DNA of 64,000 bases from Marthasterias glacialis (taxonomy: Eukaryota > Echinodermata > Asteroidea > Forcipulatida > Asteriidae): assembly GCA_911728455.2 (NCBI GenBank), contig OU452238.1, positions 13,362,049 to 13,426,048 of the forward strand, read 5' to 3'. The notes beneath the pieces are model-generated. The model saw only the letters and a list, made by a program, of their open reading frames with translations, was not told the origin of the DNA and did no database searches. Position numbers and translations under genes: made by a program. Positions 47,707 through 59,102 of this stretch are shown here, in pieces (positions within the stretch are counted from its first letter, which is position 1; the number at the start of each line of letters is the position of its first letter).

Positions 47707-50699
47707 GCTGGCTTCAGTCCAGCACACACGTAGCGGCCTTGGCTATTGTTGACGTACACAGAGCATGGCCGTTTGCACTGGACTTCTTCGGGGTGTCCTC
47801 ACCCCGCGGTCCCTGACATCCTCCCTGTTTATCCCACAACCCCAAGACCGGCATTTTCGGAAAGCCCATGAGCAGGGCTTTCCAACAGTGTCAGACTTGT
47901 CAGTTTTCCGCCATTACTTTGGGAGATAGAGCCGTTGCTAAGTCTTGTCTTCACTCTGTTACAGCTTCGTGTACAAAAGTGCCATTAGACAGGTGTTTGA
48001 AGCGCATTCGGAGCAGCCCCGCTCTCTGGTAGTTTCAACGCGGAAGATGGCCCTGGTTGGCCGGGAAAAGTAGATTTTCGGATGCAGGACTATGGCAGCT
48101 ACCTGCAGGTACAAGAAATTTCTCTCTAGCCCCATTATTAATGGCGTTATTGGCCGTGGCGCTGCCGACTTCTTTTTTCGGCGTTTTTTTTTTTTTCTTT
48201 TGCTGGCTTCAGTCCAGCACACACGTAGCGGCCTTGGCTATTGTTGACGTACACAGAGCATGGCCGTTTGCACTGGACTTCTTCGGGGTGTCCTCACTCC
48301 GCGGTCCCTGGCATCCTCCAAGTTTATCCCACAACCTCAAGACCGGCATTTTCGGAAAGCCCATGAGCAGGGCTTTCCAACAGTGTCAGACTTGTCAGTT
48401 TTCCGCCAATACTTTGGGAGATAGAGCCGTTGCTAAGTCTTGTTTTCACTCTGTTACAGCTTCGTGTACAAAAGTGCCATTAGACAGGTGTTTGAAGCGC
48501 ATTCGGAGCAGCCCCGCTCTCTGGTGGTTTCAACGCGGAAGATGGCCCTGGCTGGCCGGGAAAACTGGATTTTCGGATGCAGGACTATGGCAGCTACCTG
48601 CAGGTACAATAAATTTCTCTCTAGCCCCATTATTTGTGGAGTTATTGGCCGTGGCGCTGCCGACTTCTTTTTTCGGCGTTTTTTTTTTTGTTTTTGTTTT
48701 TTTTTGCTGGCTTCAGTCCAGCACACACGTAGCAGCCTAGGCTATTGTTGACGTACACAGAGCATGGCCATTATTTTGCTCTTGACATCTTCGGGGTGTC
48801 CTCACTCCGCGGTCCCTGGCATCCTCCCTGTTTATCCCACAACCCCAAGACCGGCTTTTTCGGAAAGCCCATGAGCAGGGCTTTCCAACAGTGTCAGACT
48901 TGTCAGTTTTCAGCCAATACTTTGGGAGATAGAGCCGTTGCTAAGTCTTGTTTTCATTCTGTTACAGCTTCGTGTACAAAAGTGCCATTAGACAGGTGTT
49001 TGAAGCGCATTCGGAGCAGCCCCACTCTCTGGTGGTTTCAACGCGGAAGATGGCCCTGGCTGGCCGGGAAAACTAGATTTTCGGATGCAGGACTATGGCA
49101 GCTACCTGCAGGTACAAGAAATTTCTCTCTAGCCCCATTATTTATGGCGTTATTGGCCGTGGCGCTGCCGACTTCTTTTTTCGGCGTTTTTTTTTTCTTT
49201 TGCTGGCTTCAGTCCAGCACACACGTAGCGGCCTTGGCTATTGTTGACGTACACAGAGCATGGCCGTTTGCACTGGACTTCTTCGGGGTGTCCTCACTCC
49301 GCGGTCCCTGGCATCCTCCCTGTTTATCCCACAACCCCAAGACCGGCATTTTCGGAAAGCCCATGAGCAGGGCTTTCCAACAGTGTCAGACTTGTCAGTT
49401 TGCCGCCAATACTTTGGGAGATAGAGCCGTTGCTAAGTCTTGTTTTCACTCTGTTACAGATTCGTGTACAAAAGTGCCATTAGACAGGTGTTTGAAGCGC
49501 ATTCGGAGCAGCCCCGCTCTCTGGTAGTTTCAACGCGGAAGATGGCCCTGGTTGGCCGGGAAAAGTAGATTTTCGGATGCAGGACTATGGCAGCTACCTG
49601 CAGGTACAAGAAATTTCTCTCTAGCCCCATTATTAATGGCGTTATTGGCCGTGGCGCTGCCGACTTCTTTTTTCGGCGTTTTTTTTTTCTTTTGCTGGCT
49701 TCAGTCCAGCACACACGTAGCGGCCTTGGCTATTGTTGACGTACACAGAGCATGGCCGTTTGCACTGGACTTCTTCGGGGTGTCCTCACTCCGCGGTCCC
49801 TGGCATCCTCCCTGTTTATCCCACAACCCCAAGACCGGCATTTTCGGAAAGCCCATGAGCAGGGCTTTCCAACAGTGTCGGACTTGTCAGTTTTCCGCCA
49901 ATACTTTGGGAGATAGAGCCGTTGCTAAGTCTTGTTTTCACTCTGTTACAGCTTCGTGTACAAAAGTGCCATTAGACAGGTGTTTGAAGCGCATTCGGAG
50001 CAGCCCCGCTCTCTGGTGGTTTCATGGCGGAAGATGGTCCTGGCTGGCCGGGAAAACTGGATTTTCGGATGCAGGAATATGGCAGCTACCTGCAGGTACA
50101 ATAAATTTCTCTCTAGCCCCATTATTTGTGGAGTTATTGGCCGTGGCGCTGCCGACTTCTTTTTTCGGCGTTTTTTTTTTTGTTTTTTGTTTTTTTGCTG
50201 GCTTCAGTCCAGCACACACGTAGCGGCCTTGGCTATTGTTGACGTACACAGAGCATGGCCGTTTGCACTGGACTTCTTCGGGGTGTCCTCACTCCGCGGT
50301 CCCTGACATCCTCCCTGTTTATCCCACAACCCCAAGACCGGCATTTTCGGAAAGCCCATGAGCAGGGCTTTCCAACAGTGTCAGACTTGTCAGTTTTCCG
50401 CCATTACTTTGGGAGATAGAGACGTTGCTAAGTCTTGTCTTCACTCTGTTACAGCTTTGTGTACAAAAGTGCCACTAGACAGGTGTTTGAAGCGCATTCG
50501 GAGCAGTCCCGCTCCCTGGTGGTTTCAACGCAGAAGATGGCCCTGGCTGGCCGGGAAAACTGGATTTTCGGATGCAGGACTATGGCAGCTACCTGCAGGT
50601 ACAAGAATTTTTTCTCTAGCCCCATTATTTGTGGAGTTATTGGCCGTGGCGCTGCCGACTTCTTTTTTCGGCGTTTTTTTTTTTTTTTTTTTTTTTTTT
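47707..50699 (+). repeat. Trimer-like block M96-M101
   Basis: Monomers start at 47707, 48202, 48706, 49202, 49694 and 50197. M96 and M99 share ctggttgg, aaaagtag and attaatggcg at 1495 bp. M97 and M100 share acaataaattt at 1492 bp. The front of M101 matches M96 (cctgacatcc, ccattac, gtcttgtc). M98 has a 4-bp insertion giving ccattattttgctcttg near 48769-48782. T-runs after M97 and M100 are interrupted by two G residues each. Private changes are frequent, and no perfect trimer copy remains. Confidence 0.82.
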
Positions 50700-52163
50700 G
50701 CTGGCTTCAGTCCAGCACACACGTAGCGGCCTTGGCTATTGTTGACGTACACAGAGCATGGCCGTTTGCACTGGACTTCTTCGGGGTGTCCTCACTCCGC
50801 GGTCCCTGGCATCCTCCCTGTTTATCCCACCATCTAAGACCGGCATTTTCGGAAAGCCCATGAGCAGGGCTTTCCAACAGTGTCAGACTTGTCAGTTTTC
50901 CGCCAATACTTTGGGAGATAGAGCCGTTGCTAAGTCTTGTTTTCACTCTGTTACAGCTTCGTGTACAAAAGTGCCATTAGACAGGTGTTTGAAGCGCATT
51001 CGGAGCAGCCCCGCTCTCTGGTAGTTTCAACGCGGAAGATGGCCCTGGCTGGACTGGAAAACTAGATTTTCGGATGCAAGACTATGGCAACTACCTGCAG
51101 GTACAAGAAATTTCTCTCTAGCCCCATTATTTATGGAGTTATTGGCCGTGGCACTGCCGACTTCTTTTTTCGGCGTTTTTTTTTTTCTTTTGCTGGCTTC
51201 AGTCCAGCACACACGTAGCGGCCTTGGCTATTGTTGACGTACACAGAGCATGGCCGTTTGCACTGGACTTCTTCGGGGTGTCCTCACTCCGCGGTCAATG
51301 GCATCCTCCCTGTTTATCCCACAACCCCAAGACCGGCATTTTCGGAAAGCCCATGAGCAGGGCTTTCCAACAGTGTCAGACTTGTCAGTTTTCCGCCAAT
51401 ACTTTGGGAGATAGAGCCGTTGCTCAGTCTTGTTTTCACTCTGTTACAGCTTCGTGTACAAAAGTGCCATTAGACAGGTGTTTGAAGCGCATTCGGAGCA
51501 GCCCCGCTCTCTGGTAGTTTCAACGCGGAAGATGGCCCTGGCTGGACTGGAAAACTAGATTTTCGGATGCAAGACTATGGCAACTACCTGCAGGTACAAG
51601 AAATTTCTCTCTAGCCCCATTATTTATGGAGTTATTGGCCGTGGCATTGCCGACTTCTTTTTTCGGCGTTTTTTTTTTTTTCTTTTGCTGGCTTCAGTCC
51701 AGCACACACGTAGCGGCCTTGGCTATTGTTGACGTACACAGAGCATGGCCGTTTGCACTGGACTTCTTCGGGATGTCCTCACTCCGCGGTCCCTGACATC
51801 CTCCCTGTTTATCCCACAACCCCAAAACCGGCATTTTCGGAAAGCCCATGAGCAGGGCTTTCCAACAGTGTCAGACTTGTCAGTTTTCCGCCAATACTTT
51901 GGGAGATAGAGCCGTTGCTAAGTCTTGTTTTCACTCTGTTACAGCTTCGTGTACAAAAGTGCCATTAGACAGGTGTTTGAAGCGCATTCGGAGCAGCCCC
52001 GCTCTCTGGTAGTTTCAACGCGGAAGATGGCCCTGGCTGGCCGGGAAAACTAGATTTTCGGATGCAGGACTATGGCAGCTACCTGCAGGTACAAGAAATT
52101 TCTCTCTAGCCCCATTATTTATGGAGTTATTGGCCGTGGCGCTGCCGACTTCTTTTTTCGGCG

Positions 52164-52194
<31 letters not shown>

Positions 52195-53676
52195 GCTTCA
52201 GTCCAGCACACACGTAGCGGCCTTGGCTATTGTTGACGTACACAGAGCATGGCCGTTTGCACTGGACTTCTTCGGGGTGTCCTCACTCCGCGGTCCCTGA
52301 CATCCTCCCTGTTTATCCCACAACCCCAAGACCGGCATTTTCGGAAAGCCCATGAGCAGGGCTTTCCAACAGTGTCAGACTTGTCAGTTTTCCGCCAATA
52401 CTTTGGGATATAGAGCCGTTGCTAAGTCTTGTTTTCACTCTGTTACAGCTTCGTGTACAAAAGTGCCATTAGACAGGTGTTTGAAGCGCATTCGGAGCAG
52501 CCCCGCTCTCTGGTGGTTTCAAGGCGGAAGATGGTCCTGGCTGGCCGGCAAAACTGCATTTTCGGATGCAGGACTATGGCAGCTACCTGCAGGTACAAGA
52601 CATTTCTCTCTAGCCCCATTATTTATGGAGTTATTGGCCGTGGCGCTGCCGACTTCTTTTTTCGGCGTTTTTTTTTTTTTTTTTTGTTGGCTTCAGTCCA
52701 GCACACACGTAGCGGCCTTGGCTATTGTTGACGTACACAGAGCATGGCCATTTGCTCTTGACATCTTCGGGGTGTCCTCACTCCGCGGTCCCTGACATCC
52801 TCCCTGTTTATCCCACAACCCCAAAACCGGCATTTTCGGAAAGCCCATGAGCAGGGCTTTCCAACAGTGTCAGACTTGTCAGTTTTCCGCCAATACTTTG
52901 GGAGATAGAGCCGTTGCTAAGTCTTGTTTTCACTCTGTTACAGCTTCGTGTACAAAAGTGCCATTAGACAGGTGTTTGAAGCGCATTCGGAGCAGCCCCG
53001 CTCTCTGGTAGTTTCAACGCGGAAGATGGCCCTGGCTAGCCGGGAAAACTGGATTTTCGGATGCAGGACTATGGCAGCTACCTGCAGGTACAAGAAATTT
53101 CTCTCTAGCCCCATTATTTATGGAGTTATTGGCCGTGGCGCTGCCGACTTCTTTTTTCGGCGTTTTTTTTTTTTTTTTTTTGTTTGCTTCAGTCCAGCAC
53201 ACACGTAGCGGCCTTGGCTATTGTTGACGTACACAGAGCATGGCCGTTTGCACTGGACTTCTTCGGGGTGTCCTCACTCCGCGGTCCCTGACATCCTCCC
53301 TGTTTATCCCACAACCCCAAGACCGGCATTTTCGGAAAGCCCATGAGCAGGGCTTTCCAACAGTGTCAGACTTGTCAGTTTTCCGCCAATACTTTGGGAT
53401 ATAGAGCCGTTGCTAAGTCTTGTTTTCACTCTGTTACAGCTTCGTGTACAAAAGTGCCATTAGACAGGTGTTTGAAGCGCATTCGGAGCAGCCCCGCTCT
53501 CTGGTGGTTTCAAGGCGGAAGATGGTCCTGGCTGGCCGGCAAAACTGGATTTTCGGATGCAGGACTATGGCAGCTACCTGCAGGTACAAGACATTTCTCT
53601 CTAGCCCCATTATTTATGGAGTTATTGGCCGTGGCGCTGCCGACTTCTTTTTTCGGCGTTTTTTTTTTTTTTTTTT
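50700..53676 (+). repeat. Block M102-M107, including a 991-bp dimer
   Basis: Monomers start at 50700, 51192, 51687, 52191, 52686 and 53182. M102 and M103 share ggtagtttc, ggactgg, gcaagactatggcaac and a T-run ending CTTTT. M105 and M107 (991 bp apart) share ggatatag, caaggcgg, ggcaaaactg, acaagacattt and a gttgg in place of gctgg in the next unit. M104 and M106 share ccaaaacc and ggtagtttc. M102 has a scrambled cccaccatctaagacc at 50827-50842 where other units have cccacaaccccaagacc. Confidence 0.84.
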
Positions 53677-55590
53677 GTTGGCTTCAGTCCAGCACACACG
53701 TAGCGGCCTTGGCTATTGTTGACGTACACAGAGCATGGCCATTTGCTCTTGACATCTTCGGGGTGTCCTCACTCCGCGGTCCCCGGCATCCTCCCTGTTT
53801 ATCCCACAACCCCAAGACCAGCATTTTCGGAAAGCCCATGAGCAGGGCTTTCCAACAGTGTCAGACTTGTCAGTTTTCCGCCAATACTTTGGGAGATAGA
53901 GCCGTTGCTAAGTCTTGTTTTCATTCTGTTACAGCTTCGTGTACAAAAGTGCCATTAGACAGGTGTTTGAAGCGCATTCGGAGCAGCCCCGCTCTCTGGT
54001 GGTTTCAACGCAGAAGATGGCCCTGGCTGGCCGGGAAAACCAGATTTTCGGATGCAGGATTATGGCAGCTACCTGCAGGTACAAGAAATTTCTCTCTAGC
54101 CTCATTATTTGTGGAGTTATTGGCCGTGGCGCTGCCGACTTCTTTTTTCGGCGTTTTTTTTTTTTCTTTTGCTGGCTTCAGTCCAGCACACACGTAGCGG
54201 CCTTGGCTATTGTTGACGTACACAGAGCATGGCCATTTGCTCTTGACATCTTCGGGGTGTCCTCACTCCGCGGTCCCTGGCATCCTCCCTGTTTATCCCA
54301 CAACCCCAAGACCGGCATTTTCGGAAAGCCCATGAGCAGGGCTTTCCAACAGTGTCAGACTTGTCAGTTTTCCGCCAATACTTTGGGAGATAGAGCCGTT
54401 GCTAAGTCTTGTTTTCACTCTGTTACAGCTTCGTGTACAAAAGTGCCATTAGACAGGTGTTTGAAGCGCATTCGGAACAGCCCCGCTCTCTGGTGGTTTC
54501 AAGGCGGAAGATGGTCCTGGCTGGCCGGGAAAACCAGATTTTCGGATGCAGGACTATGGCAGCTACCTGCAGGTACAAGAAATTTCTCTCTAGCCCCATT
54601 ATTTATGGAGTTATTGGCCGTGGCGTTGCCGACTTCTTTTTTCGGCGTTTTTTTTTTTCTTTTGCTGGCTTCAGTCCAGCACACACGTAGCGGCCTTGGC
54701 TATTGTTGACGTACACAGAGCATGGCCATTTGCTCTTGACATCTTCGGGGTGTCCTCACTCCGCGGTCCCTGGCATCCTCCCTGTTTATCCCACAACCCC
54801 AAGACCGGCATTTTCGGAAAGCCCATGAGCAGGGCTTTCCAACAGTGTCAGACTTGTCAGTTTTCCGCCAATACTTTGGGAGATAGAGCCGTTGCTAAGT
54901 CTTGTTTTCACTCTGTTACAGCTTCGTGTACAAAAGTGCCATTAGACAGGTGTTTGAAGCGCATTCGGAACAGCCCCGCTCTCTGGTGGTTTCAAGGCGG
55001 AAGATGGTCCTGGCTGGCCGGGAAAACTGGATTTTCGGATGCAGGACTATGGCAGCTACCTGCAGGTACAAGAAATTTCTCTCTAGCCCCATTATTTATG
55101 GAGTTATTGGCCGTGGCGCTGCCGACTTCTTTTTTTGGCGTTTTTTTTTTTTTCTTTTTTTTTTGCTGGCTTCAGTCCAGCACACACGTAGCGGCCTAGG
55201 CTATTGTTGACGTACACAGAGCATGGCCATTTGCTCTTGACATCTTCAGGGTGTCCTCACTCCACGGTCCCTGGCATCCTCCCTGTTTATCCCACAACCC
55301 CGAGACCGGCATTTTCGGAAAGCCCATGAGCAGGGCTTTCCAACAGTGTCAGACAAAAGTGCCATTAGACAGGTGTTTGAAGCGCATTCGGAGCAGCCCC
55401 GCTCTCTGGTGGTTTCAACGCGGAAGATCGCCCTGGCTGGCCGGGAAAACTGGATTTTCGGATGCAGGAATATGGCAGCTAACAGCAGGTACAAGAAATT
55501 TCTCTCTAGCCCCATTATTTATGGAGTTATTGGCCGTGGCGCTGCCGACTTCTTTTTTCGGCGTTTTTTTTTTTTTTTTTTTTCTTTTTT
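53677..55590 (+). repeat. Monomers M108-M111, ending in a truncated unit
   Basis: Monomers start at 53677, 54171, 54664 and 55165. M109 and M110 are adjacent near-duplicates (493-bp step) that share cattcggaacag, a change I see in no other unit. M109 has aaaccag and gcgttgcc, M110 does not. M111 opens with cggcctagg and cttcagggtg and contains the 78-bp deletion described separately. Its tail, gatcgccc, ggaatatgg and gctaacagc, is the source or relative of the tails of M112 and M115. Confidence 0.84.
55165..55590 (+). repeat. Truncated monomer M111 (426 bp)
   Basis: This is the only complete unit with a large internal loss. The junction lies at 55354/55355, where cagac is followed directly by aaaagtgcc. 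Compared with its neighbours 78 bp are missing, from ttgtcag to gtgtac, which removes the branch-point-like and acceptor-like sequence and the start of the exon-like block. Both ends carry AC, a 2-bp microhomology that fits end joining or slippage. Because 78 is a multiple of three, the main open frame survives. Confidence 0.92.
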
Positions 55591-58500
55591 GCTGGCTTCA
55601 GTCCAGCACACACGTAGCGGCCTTGGCTATTGTTGACGTACACAGAGCATGGCCGTTTGCTCTTGACTTCTTCGGGGTGTCCTCACTCCGCGGTCCCTGG
55701 CATCCTCCCTGTTTATTCCACAACCCCAAGAACGGCATTTTCGGAAAGCCCATGAGCAGGGCTTTCCAACAGTGTCAGACTTGTCAGTTTTCCGCCAATA
55801 CTTTGGGCGATAGAGCCGTTGCTAAGTCTTGTTTTCACTCTGTTACAGCTTCGTGTACAAAAGTGCCATTAGACAGGTGTTTGAAGCGCATTCGGAGCAG
55901 CCCCGCTCTCTGATTGTTTCAACGCGGAAGATCGCCCTGGCTGGCCGGGAAAACTGGATTTTCGGATGCAGGAATATGGCAGCTAATAGCAGGTACAAGA
56001 AATTTCTCTCTAGCCCCATTATTTGTGGAGTTATTGGCCGTGGCGCTGCCGGCTTCTTTTTTTGCCGTGTGTGTTTTTTTTTTTTTTTTTTTTTTTTGCT
56101 GGCTTTAGTCCAGCACACACGTAGCGGCCTTGGCTATTGTTGACCTACACAGAGCATGGCCATTTGCTCTTGACATCTTCGGGGTGTCCTCACTCCGCGG
56201 TCCCTGGCATCCTCCCTGTTTATCCCACACCCCCAAGACCGGCATTTTCGGAAAGCCCATGAGCAGGGCTTTCCAACAGTGTCAGACTTGTCAGTTTTCC
56301 GCCAATACTTTGGGAGATAGAGCCGTTGCTAAGTCTTGTTTTCATTCTGTTACAGCTTCGTGTACAAAAGTGCCATTAGACAGGTGTTTGAAGCGCATTC
56401 GGAGCAGCCCCGCTCTCTGGTGGTTTCAAGGCGGAAGATGGCCCTGGCTGGCCGGGAAAACTAAATTTTCGGATGCAGGACTATGGCAGCTACCTGCAGG
56501 TACAAGACATTTCTCTCTAGCCCCATTATTTGTGGAGTTATTGGCCGTGGCGCTGCCGACTTCTTTTTTCGGCGTTTTTTTTTTTTTTGCTGGCTTCAGT
56601 CCAGCACACACGTAGCGGCCTTGGCTATTGTTGACGTACACAGAGCATGGCCATTTGCTCTTAACATCTTCGGGGTGTCCTCACTCCGCGGTCCCTGGCA
56701 TCCTCCCTGTTTATCGCACAACCCCAAGACCGGCATTTTTGGAAAGCCCATGAGCAGGGCTTTCCAACAGTGTCAGACTTGTCAGTTTTCCGCCAATACT
56801 TTGGGAGATAGAGCCGTTGCTAAGTCTTGTTTTCACTCTGTTACAGCTTCGTGTACAAAAGTGCCATTAGACAGGTGTTTGAAGCGCATTCGGAGCAGCC
56901 CCGCTCTCTGGTAGTTTCAACGCGGAAGATGGCCCTGGCTGGACTGGAAAACTAGATTTTCGGATGCAAGACTATGGCAACTACCTGCAGGTACAAGAAA
57001 TTTCTCTCTAGCCCCATTATTTATGGAGTTATTGGCCGTGGCACTGCCGACTTCTTTTTTCGGCGTTTTTTTTTTTCTTTTGCTGGCTTCAGTCCAGCAC
57101 ACACGTAGCGGCCTTGGCTATTGTTGACGTACACAGAGCATGGCCGTTTGCACTGGACTTCTTCGGGGTGTCCTCACTCCGCGGTCAATGGCATCCTCCC
57201 TGTTTATCCCACAACCCCAAGACCGGCATTTTCGGAAAGCCCATGAGCAGGGCTTTCCAACAGTGTCAGACTTGTCAGTTTTCCGCCAATACTTTGGGAG
57301 ATAGAGCCGTTGCTAAGTCTTGTTTTCACTCTGTTACAGCTTCGTGTACAAAAGTGCCATTAGACAGGTGTTTGAAGCGCATTCGGAGCAGCCCCGCTCT
57401 CTGGTGGTTTCAACGCGGAAGATCGCCCTGGCTGGCCGGGAAAACTGGATTTTCGGATGCAGGAATATGGCAGCTAATAGCAGGTACAAGAAATTTCTCT
57501 CTAGCCCCATTATTTATGGAGTTATTGGCCGTGGCGCTGCCGACTTCTTTTTTCGGCGTTTTTTTTTTTTTTTTTTTCTTTTTTGCTGGCTTCAGTCCAG
57601 CACACACGTAGCGGCCTTGGCTATTGTTGACGTACACAGAGCATGGCCGTTTGCTCTTGACTTCTTCGGGGTGTCCTCACTCCGCGGTCCCTGGCATCCT
57701 CCCTGTTTATCCCACAACCCCAAGAACGGCATTTTCGGAAAGCCCATGAGCAGGGCTTTCCAACAGTGTCAGACTTGTCAGTTTTCCGCCAATACTTTGG
57801 GCGATAGAGCCGTTGCTAAGTCTTGTTTTCACTCTGTTACAGCTTCGTGTACAAAAGTGCCATTAGACAGGTGTTTGAAGCGCATTCGGAGCAGCCCCGC
57901 TCTCTGATTGTTTCAACGCGGAAGATGGCCCTGGCTGGCCGGGAAAACTAGATTTTCGGATGCAGGACAATGGCAGCTACCTGCAGGTACAAGAAATTTC
58001 TCTCTAGCCCCATTATTTGTGGAGTTATTGGCCGTGGCGCTGCCGGCTTCTTTTTTTGCCGTGTGTTTTTTTTTTTTTTTTTTTTTTTTTGCTGGCTTTA
58101 GTCCAGCACACACGTAGCGGCCTTGGCTATTGTTGACGTACACAGAGCATGGCCATTTGCTCTTGACATCTTCGGGGTGTCCTCACTCCGCGGTCCCTGG
58201 CATCCTCCCTGTTTATCCCACACCCCCAAGACCGGCATTTTCGGAAAGCCCATGAGCAGGGCTTTCCAACAGTGTCAGACTTGTCAGTTTTCCGCCAATA
58301 CTTTGGGAGATAGAGCCGTTGCTAAGTCTTGTTTTCATTCTGTTACAGCTTCGTGTACAAAAGTGCCATTAGACAGGTGTTTGAAGCGCATTCGGAGCAG
58401 CCCCGCTCTCTGGTGGTTTCAACGCGGAAGATGGCCCTGGCTGGCCGGGAAAACTGGATTTTCGGATGCAGGACTATGGCAGCTACCTGCAGGTACAAGA

Positions 58501-58594
58501 AATTTCTCTCTAGCCCCATTATTTGTGGAGCTATTGGCCGTGGCGCTGCCGACTTCTTTTTTCGGCGTTTTTTTGTTTTTGTTTTTTTTTTTTT
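55591..58594 (+). repeat. 4-mer-related block M112-M117
   Basis: Monomers start at 55591, 56098, 56589, 57082, 57585 and 58091. M112 and M116 share a hybrid haplotype gtttgctcttgacttc, aagaacggc, gggcgatag, ctgattgtttc and gcttctttttttgccgtg at 1994 bp. M113 and M117 share ggctttagtcc, cacaccccc and tcattctg at 1993 bp. M111 and M115 share gatcgccc and ggaatatgg. M114 and the front of M115 instead match M102 and M103 about 5.9 kb upstream. The block is therefore a four-monomer duplication with an inserted or converted stretch. Confidence 0.86.
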
Positions 58595-59071
58595 GCTGGC
58601 TTCAGTCCAGCACACACGTAGCGGCCTTGGCTATTGCTGACGTACACAGAGCATGGCCGTTTGCACTGGACTTCTTCGGGGTGTCCTCACTCTGCGGTCC
58701 CTGACATCCTCCCTGTTTATCCCACAACCCCAAGACTAGCATTTTCGGAAAGCCCATGAGCAGGGCTTTCCAACAGTGTCAGACTTGTCAGTTTTCCGCC
58801 AATACTTTGGGAGATAGAGCCGTTGCTAAGTCTTGTTTTCACTCTGTTACAGCTTCGTGTACAAAAGTGCCATTAGACAGGTGTTTGAAGCGCATTCGGA
58901 GCAGCCCTGCTCTCTGGTGGTTAAAACGCGGAAGATGGCCCTGGCTGGCCGGGAAAACTAGATTTTCGGATGCAGGACTATAGCAGCTACCTGCAGGTAC
59001 AAGAAATTTCTCTCTAGCCCCATTATTTGTGGAGTTATTGGCCGTGGTGCTGCCGACTTCTTTTTTCGGCG

Positions 59072-59102
<31 letters not shown>

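Noticed and set aside
48606..48615. AATAAA polyadenylation signal in M97 and M100
   Set aside because: It comes from a single change of caagaaa to caataaa in two related units and has no link to any transcript.
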